This document shows positions 18,502 to 26,006 of a stretch of DNA of 64,000 nucleotides, piece by piece. The stretch is from positions 186,001-250,000 of the forward strand of contig NZ_AP018685.1 of the NCBI RefSeq assembly GCF_002218045.2, given 5' to 3'. The notes under the pieces were generated by a model that was given only the letters and a program-made list of their open reading frames with translations, did not search any database and was not told the origin of the DNA. This stretch comes from Vibrio rumoiensis (lineage in GTDB: Bacteria > Pseudomonadota > Gammaproteobacteria > Enterobacterales > Vibrionaceae). A program made the translations under genes and the position numbers. Every line of letters begins with the position of its first letter. Position 1 is the stretch's first letter.

Positions 18502-18545
18502 ATTGCACAAAACGATGATTTTTTAAATATCGCAATGCATATTAA

Positions 18546-18582
18546 ACAACATAAGTAACCTTAAATTGGTCACTTATGTTGT
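18546..18582. repeat. 15-bp inverted repeat outside the transposon end
   Basis: Arms 18546-18560 and 18568-18582 pair at 14 of 15 positions around a 7-base loop. There is no T run on either side, so it is a poor intrinsic terminator. It sits between the transposon end and the small gene after norW. Confidence 0.7.
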
Positions 18583-18602
18583 ATCGGTATAGCAAAAAAC
18601 AC

Positions 18603-18770
18603 TTACTTGGTTGTTATCTGATAATACTCACAAGCAAGCTCATGGTGGAGTGAGGAGGATTCTAGTTCGCACTCTCTTGATTTATGTTGGTTTCGACGGT
18701 TCACCATGTTTGCTGACCATTTTTCCCATGATGCTTTCAGTTCATTTATATAATGATTGAGCACTTTCAT
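18603..18770 (-). CDS. Small protein (55 aa) downstream of norW
   Basis: An ATG at 18770 follows a purine-rich GAGAGAGAAG stretch. The frame encodes 55 residues starting MKVLNHYINELKASWEKW, with several charged residues and two C-terminal cysteines, and stops at 18603-18605. It lies 19 bp after norW in the same direction, so it could be the last gene of the nor operon. No family is recognised, and it is short enough that chance cannot be excluded. Confidence 0.5.
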   Translation of the reverse strand: MKVLNHYINELKASWEKWSANMVNRRNQHKSRECELESSSLHHELACEYYQITTK

Positions 18771-18789
18771 ATCTTCTCTCTCTCTTGAA

Positions 18790-19965
18790 CTACAGTAATG
18801 TTGGTAATGTTTTGAGCATTTTCAACGCATTACTCATGTGGTTTTGTGTGGTGACAAAGCCCACTAGTTCATTATTGTCATCAAATGCACGTGCAGTGAT
18901 GCCTTCCGGATCTAATTCAATCGACCACTTTGGTACGGATTGACCAGTTTGTCCTGCTAATTGAATTGGAAAATTAGTCGTTTTTACTTTTACTAGCATA
19001 GCCGGCAATTTTAACGTTGCTGCTGGGCCTGCTGTTTGTAATAAGCTTTCGGGTTGTAATAAGACTTTAGCTAATACGTTGGCGCTTAATAAGGTTGGCT
19101 GCAGATATGAAAGAACTTTATTCTCAATTTGAGCACAATCACCAAGTGCATAGATATTTGAGTCGGATGTTTGTAATTGACGATTGACTACTATGCCTTT
19201 ATCTACTGATAAGCCAGTCTGTTGTGCTAGTTGGATATTGGGCTTGATCCCTGAAGCGGAAATAACACTATCGACAAGAAATTGTTCACCAGAACTAAGA
19301 ATAACCTCTATGCCAAAATCCGTTTGTTCGAGTGCTTGCACGGTATTATTTAAATGTAACTTTACGCCATCTTGGGTTAACTTTTTCTGTAAAGGAGCAG
19401 AAATGGCATCTGGTAACATGGTTTGCATGACGCTGTCGCAAGGGTCAACAACCGACACTGTTTTACCTGATGTTGAAAGATCCATTGCCAGTTCTGTGCC
19501 AATTAATCCTGCGCCAATAATGAGTACATGTTCTGCTTGGTCCAGTTTATGCTGCGCTGCTTGATACTCTATACGGCTATTGAGTGTTATCACCTCTTTA
19601 GCCGCTGAGCCATTCATCGCTGGAATAAAAGTTGAAGCGCCGGTCGCCAATACCAGTTTTGAATAGCTAAGTACATCACCTTTGGTTGTTGTCACGTTTT
19701 GTGCGTGGCGATCAACCATTTCCACTTTGGTTTGGGTATAGATTGTGATCTCATTATCTTGTGCGAAGTTATCTGCAGTTTGGCGGATAAGCGCATCAGC
19801 CATGTGTTTGTTGGTAAACACATGGCTAAGATCGGGCTTATTGTAGTCATGGCCATCATCAGTGGTAATTACTGTAATTAGGGTTTGTTTATCTGAACGG
19901 CGTAATGCCTTCACTAATTGATAGGCAGCGAAACCACTGCCTATGATCATAATTGGATTACTCAT
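18790..19965 (-). CDS. norW: NADH:flavorubredoxin reductase
   Basis: A 391-residue FAD/NAD-dependent oxidoreductase. The N-terminal FAD dinucleotide-binding motif is IIGSGFAAYQLVKAL. The central NAD-binding motif is IIGAGLIGTELAMDL, and the second FAD motif is IYALGDCAQ. In E. coli NorW passes electrons from NADH to the rubredoxin domain of NorV for nitric oxide reduction in the cytoplasm. Its ATG overlaps the norV stop in TAATG, so the pair is translationally coupled. Length and motifs fit the family. Confidence 0.93.
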   Translation of the reverse strand: MSNPIMIIGSGFAAYQLVKALRRSDKQTLITVITTDDGHDYNKPDLSHVFTNKHMADALIRQTADNFAQDNEITIYTQTKVEMVDRHAQNVTTTKGDVLSYSKLVLATGASTFIPAMNGSAAKEVITLNSRIEYQAAQHKLDQAEHVLIIGAGLIGTELAMDLSTSGKTVSVVDPCDSVMQTMLPDAISAPLQKKLTQDGVKLHLNNTVQALEQTDFGIEVILSSGEQFLVDSVISASGIKPNIQLAQQTGLSVDKGIVVNRQLQTSDSNIYALGDCAQIENKVLSYLQPTLLSANVLAKVLLQPESLLQTAGPAATLKLPAMLVKVKTTNFPIQLAGQTGQSVPKWSIELDPEGITARAFDDNNELVGFVTTQNHMSNALKMLKTLPTLL

Positions 19966-21539
19966 TACGCCACCTGAGATTGGTTATCTTTATCGATATT
20001 GTTGCCTAATGTGCTTGTGCAAGGTTCAAACACTTCTTTACCAATGCCACACTCAGGGCATAAGAAATCTTCAGGCACTTTTGCCCAAGTTGTTCCAGGT
20101 TCAACACCTTGGTTGGGCTCACCAAGTTCAGGCTCATAGACCCATTGGCAAACGGTGCATAACATTGCTTGCTGATCTTCGGCTGACGAGTTTTTGCTAT
20201 TCGTTGGCTCGACAGTTGTCGGTTCGATTGCGGGTTCAATCACATTGGCAGCTTGAGTATGATTAATCGATTGAGCAGCAGCCTTATTTACCATAATATT
20301 GGTGACGTTTTTAGGCGCAGAATGACTCACATTAGATAGATCATACAGTGCCCATTCTTTGGCTATTTGACGACCATAATCACGACATTCTTGCATTGCT
20401 TTGCCATCAGGACGCCATTTGGTTTTCTTACTCATTACTGTTTCAAAGCCGCAATCCATCAAGCGGGTGTGGATACGGTCAACTGCTCCGCCATTCCAAC
20501 CATAGCTACCAAATGCCGCAGCTTTTTTATTCTTAAAGCGTAATCCTGTGATTTCTTCTAGCATGCCAGCTACTTTAGGCATCATGACGTTGTTCATGGT
20601 AGAAGAACCAACCAAGATACCTTTTGAACGGAATACATTAGATAAGATTTCATTTTTATCGTGCAAAGAGACGTTAAATACTTTCACCGCCACATTTGGA
20701 TCAACATCATTAATGCCTTGTGCAATAGCATCAGCCATCATGCGTGTGTTGTTCGACATTGAGTCATAAAATAAAGTGATACGATCTTCTTGGTAGTTAT
20801 CCGCCCATTCTAGATATTGGTGAATAATTTGAGTTGGGTTATCGCGCCATACAATACCATGAGCCGTTGCGATCATATCAACAGGTAGCTCAAGACTAAG
20901 CACCTCTTTGATTTTAGATGTTACTAATGGGCTAAATGGTGTCAGGATATTGGCGTAATAACGTAAACATTGCTCATAAAGCTCAACCTGATCGACTTCA
21001 TCATTAAATAGGTGTTCATCACAATAGTGCTGACCAAATGCATCGTTACTAAATAGCACAGCATCTCCGGTCATGTAGGTCATCATGCTATCTGGCCAAT
21101 GCAGCATTGGAGACTCGACAAATACAAGCGCTTTGCCATTACCTAAATCGATGCTGTCTCCGGTTTTAACCACATTAAAGTTCCAATCAGGCTGGTGGTG
21201 GTGACCAGTGATCGAATCAACGGCATTCTCAGTACAATAGATTGGCGTGTTAGGGATTTTGGCTAATAGCGCGCCTAAAGCTCCGGCGTGATCTTCTTCA
21301 GCATGGTTGATAACGATGTAGTCAATCTGGTTCAGATCAATTTCCATTTCTAAGTTTTGGACAAACTGCTGGCTAAAACGATGATCGACTGTATCGATTA
21401 AAACGGTTTTTTCTTCTTTAATTAGGTAGCTGTTATAGCTGGTGCCACGTGTGATTTTATATTCTGTACCATGGAAATTTTGCACTTCCCAGTCACGTTG
21501 GCCAACCCAGTGGATATTATTTTTAACATGAATAGACAT
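19965..21539 (-). CDS. norV: Anaerobic nitric oxide reductase flavorubredoxin
   Basis: A 524-residue flavodiiron protein. The metallo-beta-lactamase-like domain has the diiron motif HAEEDH (near 80-85). It is followed by a flavodoxin domain from about 255 (FYDSMSNNTRMMADAI) and a C-terminal rubredoxin with CTVCQWVYEP and LCPECG. It reduces NO to N2O using electrons from NorW. It is about 30-45 residues longer than enteric NorV, mainly in the linker before the rubredoxin. TAGGAG precedes the start. A sigma-54 promoter at 21609-21624 points toward it, so it should be induced by NorR under NO stress. Confidence 0.95.
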   Translation of the reverse strand: MSIHVKNNIHWVGQRDWEVQNFHGTEYKITRGTSYNSYLIKEEKTVLIDTVDHRFSQQFVQNLEMEIDLNQIDYIVINHAEEDHAGALGALLAKIPNTPIYCTENAVDSITGHHHQPDWNFNVVKTGDSIDLGNGKALVFVESPMLHWPDSMMTYMTGDAVLFSNDAFGQHYCDEHLFNDEVDQVELYEQCLRYYANILTPFSPLVTSKIKEVLSLELPVDMIATAHGIVWRDNPTQIIHQYLEWADNYQEDRITLFYDSMSNNTRMMADAIAQGINDVDPNVAVKVFNVSLHDKNEILSNVFRSKGILVGSSTMNNVMMPKVAGMLEEITGLRFKNKKAAAFGSYGWNGGAVDRIHTRLMDCGFETVMSKKTKWRPDGKAMQECRDYGRQIAKEWALYDLSNVSHSAPKNVTNIMVNKAAAQSINHTQAANVIEPAIEPTTVEPTNSKNSSAEDQQAMLCTVCQWVYEPELGEPNQGVEPGTTWAKVPEDFLCPECGIGKEVFEPCTSTLGNNIDKDNQSQVA

Positions 21540-21608
21540 AAACGACTCCTAAGTATGAATTCTAAATTTCGGTAAAAAGTAAATTAATAAATTTCTTATC
21601 CATACTAT

Positions 21609-21624
21609 TGCATCATGCGTGCCA
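21609..21624 (-). promoter_or_regulatory. Sigma-54 promoter of norVW
   Basis: On the - strand TGGCACGCATGATGCA has the GG and GC doublets at the 10-bp spacing of -24/-12 promoters. It lies 70 bp upstream of norV, and NorR sites lie further upstream. Confidence 0.85.
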
Positions 21625-21677
21625 ACTTTTAAATTACTTACTATTCAAATGCTTATTAATTCCTCCTTGTTTGTGGT

Positions 21678-21733
21678 GTCATAATGACAGTGTTGTTTTG
21701 GTGTCAAATAGACATTAGGTGTGTCATATTGAC
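21678..21733. promoter_or_regulatory. Three NorR enhancer sites
   Basis: Three palindromes of the form GTCA-N3-TGAC or close to it lie at 21678-21688 (GTCATAATGAC), 21703-21713 (GTCAAATAGAC) and 21723-21733 (GTCATATTGAC). Three such sites are the known requirement for NorR activation of norVW. They also lie just before norR and could mediate autoregulation. Confidence 0.88.
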
Positions 21734-21774
21734 ATGAAGTTTAAAGAGGTAGGAAAATTAAAGAGGGCAGGAAA

Positions 21775-23340
21775 ATGCAGAAGTTTCATTCACAAATAAC
21801 GCAACTCGCACTTGATTTGACGTTAGGGATTTCCAATCAAGACCGCTTTGATCGTCTTCTAGAAGTATTAAGGAATATTTTAAATTGTGATGCTGCGGCA
21901 TTGCTTGCTTATCGAAACCAACAGTTTGTGCCATTAGCGATTGATGGTTTGTATGATGAAGTGATGGGACGACGATTTAATCTTGATGAGCATCCCCGTT
22001 TAGAAGCGATTGCACGCGCGGGGGATGTGGTTCGATTTCCTGCCGATAGTGATATAGCTGACCCTTATGATGGACTGATCCCGAATAAAGGGGATCAGTT
22101 ACATGTCCATGCTTGTGTTGGATTACCGCTAATTGCACATGGCCATTTGATTGGTGCGCTGACGATTGATGGTTTTGATGCTCATCAGTTTGACACTTTC
22201 ACTGATGGTGATTTACGGACCATTAGTGCGTTGGCAGCCGCGAGTTTACATACTTCCTTATTAGTGAAGCAATTAGAGTCACAAGTGGTTAATACCAGTG
22301 ATGCGAACTCGCATATCACCAAAGAAATTAATTTAAGTGAGGAGATGATTGGTCAGTCGGGCGCGATGATGGATTTAAGAATGCAGATTCAAGCGGTAGC
22401 TAATACTGATCTTTCAGTTTTGATTATGGGAGAAACGGGGGTAGGGAAGGAGCTTGTCGCGACTGCTATTCATAATCAATCAAACCGTGCTAAGCAAAAT
22501 TTGGTGTATTTAAACTGTGCGGCTTTACCTGAGTCGGTGGCGGAAAGTGAGTTATTTGGCCATGTAAAAGGGGCTTTTACTGGTGCGATTAGTCACCGTA
22601 AAGGCAAATTTGAATTAGCCGATAATGGCACGCTATTTTTAGATGAAGTGGGTGAATTACCTTTAGGGCTACAATCCAAGTTATTGCGAGTATTGCAATA
22701 TGGCGATTTGCAGCGAGTTGGCGATGACAGTGTACTTAAAGTGAATACCCGCATTGTAGCAGCAACCAACCGAGACTTGCATCAAGATGTAGTGAACGGC
22801 AAGTTTCGGGCTGATTTATATCACCGCTTGAGTGTCTTTCCTATTCATGTTCCGGCACTCAGAGAGCGGACTGGGGATATTACCTTATTGAGTGGCTTTT
22901 TTATTGAAAAGTGTAAACACAAACTGAATTTGAATCATCTAAGTATTTCTCCTGCGGCTTTGCGGTTATTTGGGCAATATAGTTGGCCGGGTAATATTCG
23001 TCAGCTTGAGCATGCTATCCATCGTGCAGCAGTGTTAGCAAGAACAGAAAATAACCAGTCTAGCCCGATTACTTTACAGCCTCATCATTTTGAATTGATA
23101 CAAGCGGAATCCACCTTACTGCAAGGTATTGAGAATCAAAAACAGCTAGTGAATACCGTTAATTCAGATATAGCTAAGAACTACTCCTTAGGTCTAAAAG
23201 CGGCTACTGAGACATTTCAGGCGCAAGTGATCATGGAGGCACTAAACAATAATCATCAAAACTGGTCTGCCACCGCTCGTGAGTTGAAAATTGACAGTGG
23301 TAATTTACATCGATTAGCCAGACGCCTAGGATTAAAGTAA
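21775..23340 (+). CDS. norR: NO-responsive sigma-54-dependent activator
   Basis: A 521-residue bacterial enhancer-binding protein. The N-terminal GAF domain (about 20-165) would sense NO at a non-haem iron. The AAA+ domain has Walker A GETGVGKE, the sigma-54-contact loop GAFTGA at 266-271, and Walker B LFLDEVGEL. The C-terminal Fis-type helix-turn-helix includes NNNHQNWSATARELKID. It is divergent from norVW across a 235-bp region holding three NorR sites, so it should activate norVW when NO is present. Confidence 0.95.
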   Translation: MQKFHSQITQLALDLTLGISNQDRFDRLLEVLRNILNCDAAALLAYRNQQFVPLAIDGLYDEVMGRRFNLDEHPRLEAIARAGDVVRFPADSDIADPYDGLIPNKGDQLHVHACVGLPLIAHGHLIGALTIDGFDAHQFDTFTDGDLRTISALAAASLHTSLLVKQLESQVVNTSDANSHITKEINLSEEMIGQSGAMMDLRMQIQAVANTDLSVLIMGETGVGKELVATAIHNQSNRAKQNLVYLNCAALPESVAESELFGHVKGAFTGAISHRKGKFELADNGTLFLDEVGELPLGLQSKLLRVLQYGDLQRVGDDSVLKVNTRIVAATNRDLHQDVVNGKFRADLYHRLSVFPIHVPALRERTGDITLLSGFFIEKCKHKLNLNHLSISPAALRLFGQYSWPGNIRQLEHAIHRAAVLARTENNQSSPITLQPHHFELIQAESTLLQGIENQKQLVNTVNSDIAKNYSLGLKAATETFQAQVIMEALNNNHQNWSATARELKIDSGNLHRLARRLGLK

Positions 23341-23685
23341 TAATGTTGCCATACGTCAAGACGTTCACTAAATCGCGATATCTATCATGATATTAATGGG
23401 TAATTAAGGGTATATATGAACCATTTAGTCATTCCAAAACATTGGAAAATCCGACGCTCTACTCACTTTTTTAATAAAGCCATGTTTAAGAGCTCAAGAA
23501 TTCATAGCAAACCAATCGATGGGTTATTAGGTAATGAGTAAGCTGATTAATCATTTCTAATTAGTTAATAGCTTATACCTATCAAATCGATATATTTAAC
23601 CCATTATCCCTTGTTATTACTAAGGGTTATTATCTCTCCATAGCAAAGTTAATGTTAATCACTCACTAGATTAAGGGGCGATGAA
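23341..23685. other. Intergenic region between norR and dps
   Basis: This 345-bp region contains one short possible gene (23416-23541). The AT-rich remainder presumably includes the dps promoter, but no defined operator could be read. Confidence 0.5.
23416..23541 (+). CDS. Possible small basic protein (41 aa)
   Basis: ATG 23416 follows TTAAGGG with suitable spacing. The 41 residues begin MNHLVIPKHWKIRRSTHFF and are strongly basic. It lies 75 bp after norR, in the same direction. No family is recognised, and the call rests on the ribosome binding site and an uninterrupted frame. Confidence 0.35.
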   Translation: MNHLVIPKHWKIRRSTHFFNKAMFKSSRIHSKPIDGLLGNE

Positions 23686-24156
23686 ATGGAAAAGAATATG
23701 ATTGGTTTAGATAAACAACAAACAGCGACATTGGTGGGGGATCTCAACCTGTTACTGGCAGATTACCAAATTCTTTATACTAATGTACGTGGTTATCACT
23801 GGAATATTAAAGGTCGCGATTTCTTTGAATTACACGCAAAATTTGAAGAGATCTATAACGACTTAGTATTGAAAGTGGATGAAATCGCTGAACGTATCTT
23901 GACGCTAGGTGGTACACCGGTACATGGCTTCTCGCGCTATTTAGCTATGTCAGATCTTGAAGAAACGCTCAATGTTTCTAATGGTAGAGAAGCTGTGGGG
24001 CATATTTTGTCGGCTTACCGAGTTTTGTTGAATAAGCAGCGTCAAATTGTCAAAGCGGCAGCGGAAGTCGATGATGAAGGTACCGTTTCTTTGATGAGCG
24101 ATTATATTAGCCAGCAAGAAAAAGAAACCTGGATGTTGAACGCTTACCTTCAATAA
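23686..24156 (+). CDS. dps: Dps-family DNA-binding ferritin
   Basis: This 156-residue protein has the Dps/ferritin four-helix fold. The intersubunit ferroxidase ligands are visible in RGYHWNIKG and in the segment FFELHAKFEEIYNDLVLKVDE. It would oxidise Fe(II) with peroxide and store iron in a dodecamer. The sequence resembles the MrgA/Dps-like branch that lacks a long lysine-rich N-terminal tail. GGGGCG precedes the ATG. A strong terminator follows at 24198-24232, so it is probably monocistronic. Confidence 0.9.
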   Translation: MEKNMIGLDKQQTATLVGDLNLLLADYQILYTNVRGYHWNIKGRDFFELHAKFEEIYNDLVLKVDEIAERILTLGGTPVHGFSRYLAMSDLEETLNVSNGREAVGHILSAYRVLLNKQRQIVKAAAEVDDEGTVSLMSDYISQQEKETWMLNAYLQ

Positions 24157-24197
24157 TGCAGTGTTATCAACGTAATGAGTTCAATTTCTAATATCAC

Positions 24198-24232
24198 GCC
24201 CAGTCTTTACATTAAAGACTGGGCGTTTTTTA
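24198..24232 (+). terminator. Intrinsic terminator of dps
   Basis: A 13-bp perfect stem (CGCCCAGTCTTTA and its complement) with loop CAT is followed by six T. Confidence 0.95.
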
Positions 24233-24390
24233 TTTCTCACCCAATAACCATTAAAACAATATGGTTAACAAATCACAAAATGAAAACAATAAGTTACACC
24301 TTGATCACGAACTGACAACCTGCCGATTCATTTTTATGTGAAAGCGTATTAAAAATAGCACCCTAATATGCAGTATAGGTAGATTGTGCT

Positions 24391-25854
24391 ATGTCGATGC
24401 TAGAAAAAGAATCCGTTATCCCGGGAAATTCCCGTTACTTAGGTCTTATCCTTGGACCTTTGGTGTTAATCCTGACATTAATTTTTCCTGCCCCATTTGA
24501 AGGGATGAGCGAACCGGCTTGGCGTATGGTGGGCTTGGCGACCTTTATGGCGATTTGGTGGGTAACCGAGGCGGCGCCGATTCCTGTGACGTCATTTTTA
24601 CCGATCATTCTTTCTCCTTTGCTTGGCACGGCAGATATTAAAACCGCGACAGCGGCTTATGCGAATCCATTAATCTTTCTGTTTTTGGGCGGCTTTATGT
24701 TGTCGATTGCGATGGAAAAATGGAACCTGCATCGGCGCGTTGCCCTGATTGCGATGTTAGCGGTGGGCAATAAACCCGCCCATCAAGTCGGTGGATTAAT
24801 GTTGGTGACGGCTTTTCTTTCGATGTGGATGAGTAATACTGCGACTGCGGTAATGATGCTGCCGATTGGAATGTCGATTATCGGCATGGTATGCGGCGAA
24901 AAAGGCGATAAAAACCCGCAATTTGCTAGCGCGTTATTATTGGGTATCGCCTATTCCGCTAGTATTGGTGGGCTTGCGACTTTAATTGGTACGCCGCCTA
25001 ATGCTTTGCTTGCGGCATATTTATCTAACACCTATCAAATTGAACTAGGGTTTGGTCGCTGGATGATGGTGGGGTTACCTCTTACTATTGTGATGCTGAC
25101 ACTGGCTTGGGTGTGGTTGACTAAGGTGTCTTATAAGTTGCCGAATGAAGAAGCGGGTGATGCTCGCAGCTTATTGAAAAACCAATTGCAGTTATTGGGT
25201 AAATTAAGCAAAGGCGAAAAATGGGTGGCGGTGATTTTTGTCGGTGCCGCAGTCAGCTGGATTATTCGTCCGTTGCTTGCCAAATGGACTGGCTTGCCAA
25301 TTAATGATACCAGTATTGCCATTTTTGCGGCTTTATTGCTGTTTGTGATTCCAGTCAACGTGAAAACACAGCAGTTTGTTTTAGATTGGGAAAGCACCAA
25401 GAAATTGCCTTGGGGCGTACTACTACTGTTTGGTGGTGGCTTAAGTTTAGCGGCGCAGATTAAATCGTCTGGTTTAGCGGATTTCATTGGTGATAGCCTA
25501 GGAGCGACTAGTGGTATGCCGATTATTGTTGTGATGTTGATTGTTACTGCAGCAATTATCTTCTTAACTGAAGTCACCAGTAATACCGCTACGGCAGCCG
25601 GCTTTTTACCATTACTTGGCCCAATTGCTATTGCGATGGGGGAAGGCCCAATGATGTTGGCGATCCCAGCCGCACTTGCCGCAAGTTGCGCCTTTATGAT
25701 GCCAGTGGCAACACCGCCAAACAGTATCGTATTTGCTTCCGGTCAGCTTAAAATTAAAGAGATGATCCGCGCAGGTTTTGCATTGAATATCATGGGCATT
25801 TTCATCATCACTGCATTAAGTTACACGCTAGCCGCTTGGGTGTTTGGGATGTAG
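24391..25854 (+). CDS. DASS-family (SLC13, INDY-type) sodium/dicarboxylate symporter
   Basis: This integral membrane protein has 487 residues and about eleven hydrophobic segments. Both signature motifs are present: SNTATAVMM in the first half and TSNTATAAGFLPLLG in the second, which bind sodium and the carboxylates. The sequence resembles the structurally known Vibrio INDY transporter. It would import succinate, malate or fumarate with sodium. It is probably a single-gene unit, with a terminator at 25934-25966. Confidence 0.88.
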   Translation: MSMLEKESVIPGNSRYLGLILGPLVLILTLIFPAPFEGMSEPAWRMVGLATFMAIWWVTEAAPIPVTSFLPIILSPLLGTADIKTATAAYANPLIFLFLGGFMLSIAMEKWNLHRRVALIAMLAVGNKPAHQVGGLMLVTAFLSMWMSNTATAVMMLPIGMSIIGMVCGEKGDKNPQFASALLLGIAYSASIGGLATLIGTPPNALLAAYLSNTYQIELGFGRWMMVGLPLTIVMLTLAWVWLTKVSYKLPNEEAGDARSLLKNQLQLLGKLSKGEKWVAVIFVGAAVSWIIRPLLAKWTGLPINDTSIAIFAALLLFVIPVNVKTQQFVLDWESTKKLPWGVLLLFGGGLSLAAQIKSSGLADFIGDSLGATSGMPIIVVMLIVTAAIIFLTEVTSNTATAAGFLPLLGPIAIAMGEGPMMLAIPAALAASCAFMMPVATPPNSIVFASGQLKIKEMIRAGFALNIMGIFIITALSYTLAAWVFGM

Positions 25855-25880
25855 GCGAACGTTGTTCGGGCGCTTTACTT

Positions 25881-25901
25881 CTAGGGCGCTACGCTTCTCG
25901 T
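25881..25901 (+). repeat. Junction repeat, copy A
   Basis: The 21 bases beginning CTAGGGCGCT match 53342-53362 at 19 of 21 positions. Both copies lie just before a terminator between converging genes. CGAG/ACGAG-type short motifs flank the other side (25978-26010). Confidence 0.6.
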
Positions 25902-25933
25902 AACTAGACAAAAGCGTTATAAAACAGTAACAA

Positions 25934-25966
25934 AGCCGAGAGATATTAACCGTTCTCGGCTTTTTT
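25934..25966 (+). terminator. Intrinsic terminator between the DASS transporter and olsF
   Basis: The stem AGCCGAGA/TCTCGGCT has a 12-base loop and is followed by a T-rich run. Confidence 0.85.
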
Positions 25967-26006
25967 CTTTTCCTAGACACGAGCGACGAGAAACGGAGTG
26001 CTCGAG

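Larger units (their letters stand above)
1..18509 (+). mobile_element. Tn7-like transposon, cargo half through its left end
   Basis: The stretch begins inside a TnsD/TniQ-family gene and ends at a Tn7-style terminus (ACA at 18507-18509, read TGT from outside). In Tn7 the tnsABCD genes lie near the right end, are transcribed inward, and the cargo lies between them and the left end; the layout here is the same. All cargo genes are on the + strand and most are defence genes. tnsA, tnsB, tnsC, the right end and the attachment gene must lie to the left, outside the window. The 5-bp target duplication would be 18510-18514 (AAACG). The assignment of the whole block to one element is inferred from its two visible ends. 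Confidence 0.8.

Noticed and set aside
16071..18509. RNA-guided CRISPR-associated transposon (type I-F3)
   Set aside because: A second TniQ-like gene is present, but no cas6, cas7, cas8 or repeat-spacer array was found anywhere in the window.
1..18509. DISARM or BREX system
   Set aside because: The methyltransferase, helicase and other genes fit type I restriction. No pglZ, brxC, drmA or drmB-like proteins are visible.
1..18509. Integrated prophage
   Set aside because: No integrase, capsid, portal, tail or lysis genes occur, and the ends fit Tn7.
25131..25577. Antisense open frame of 148 codons within the DASS transporter gene
   Set aside because: Its composition is that of a shadow frame, and the + strand protein is a clear transporter.
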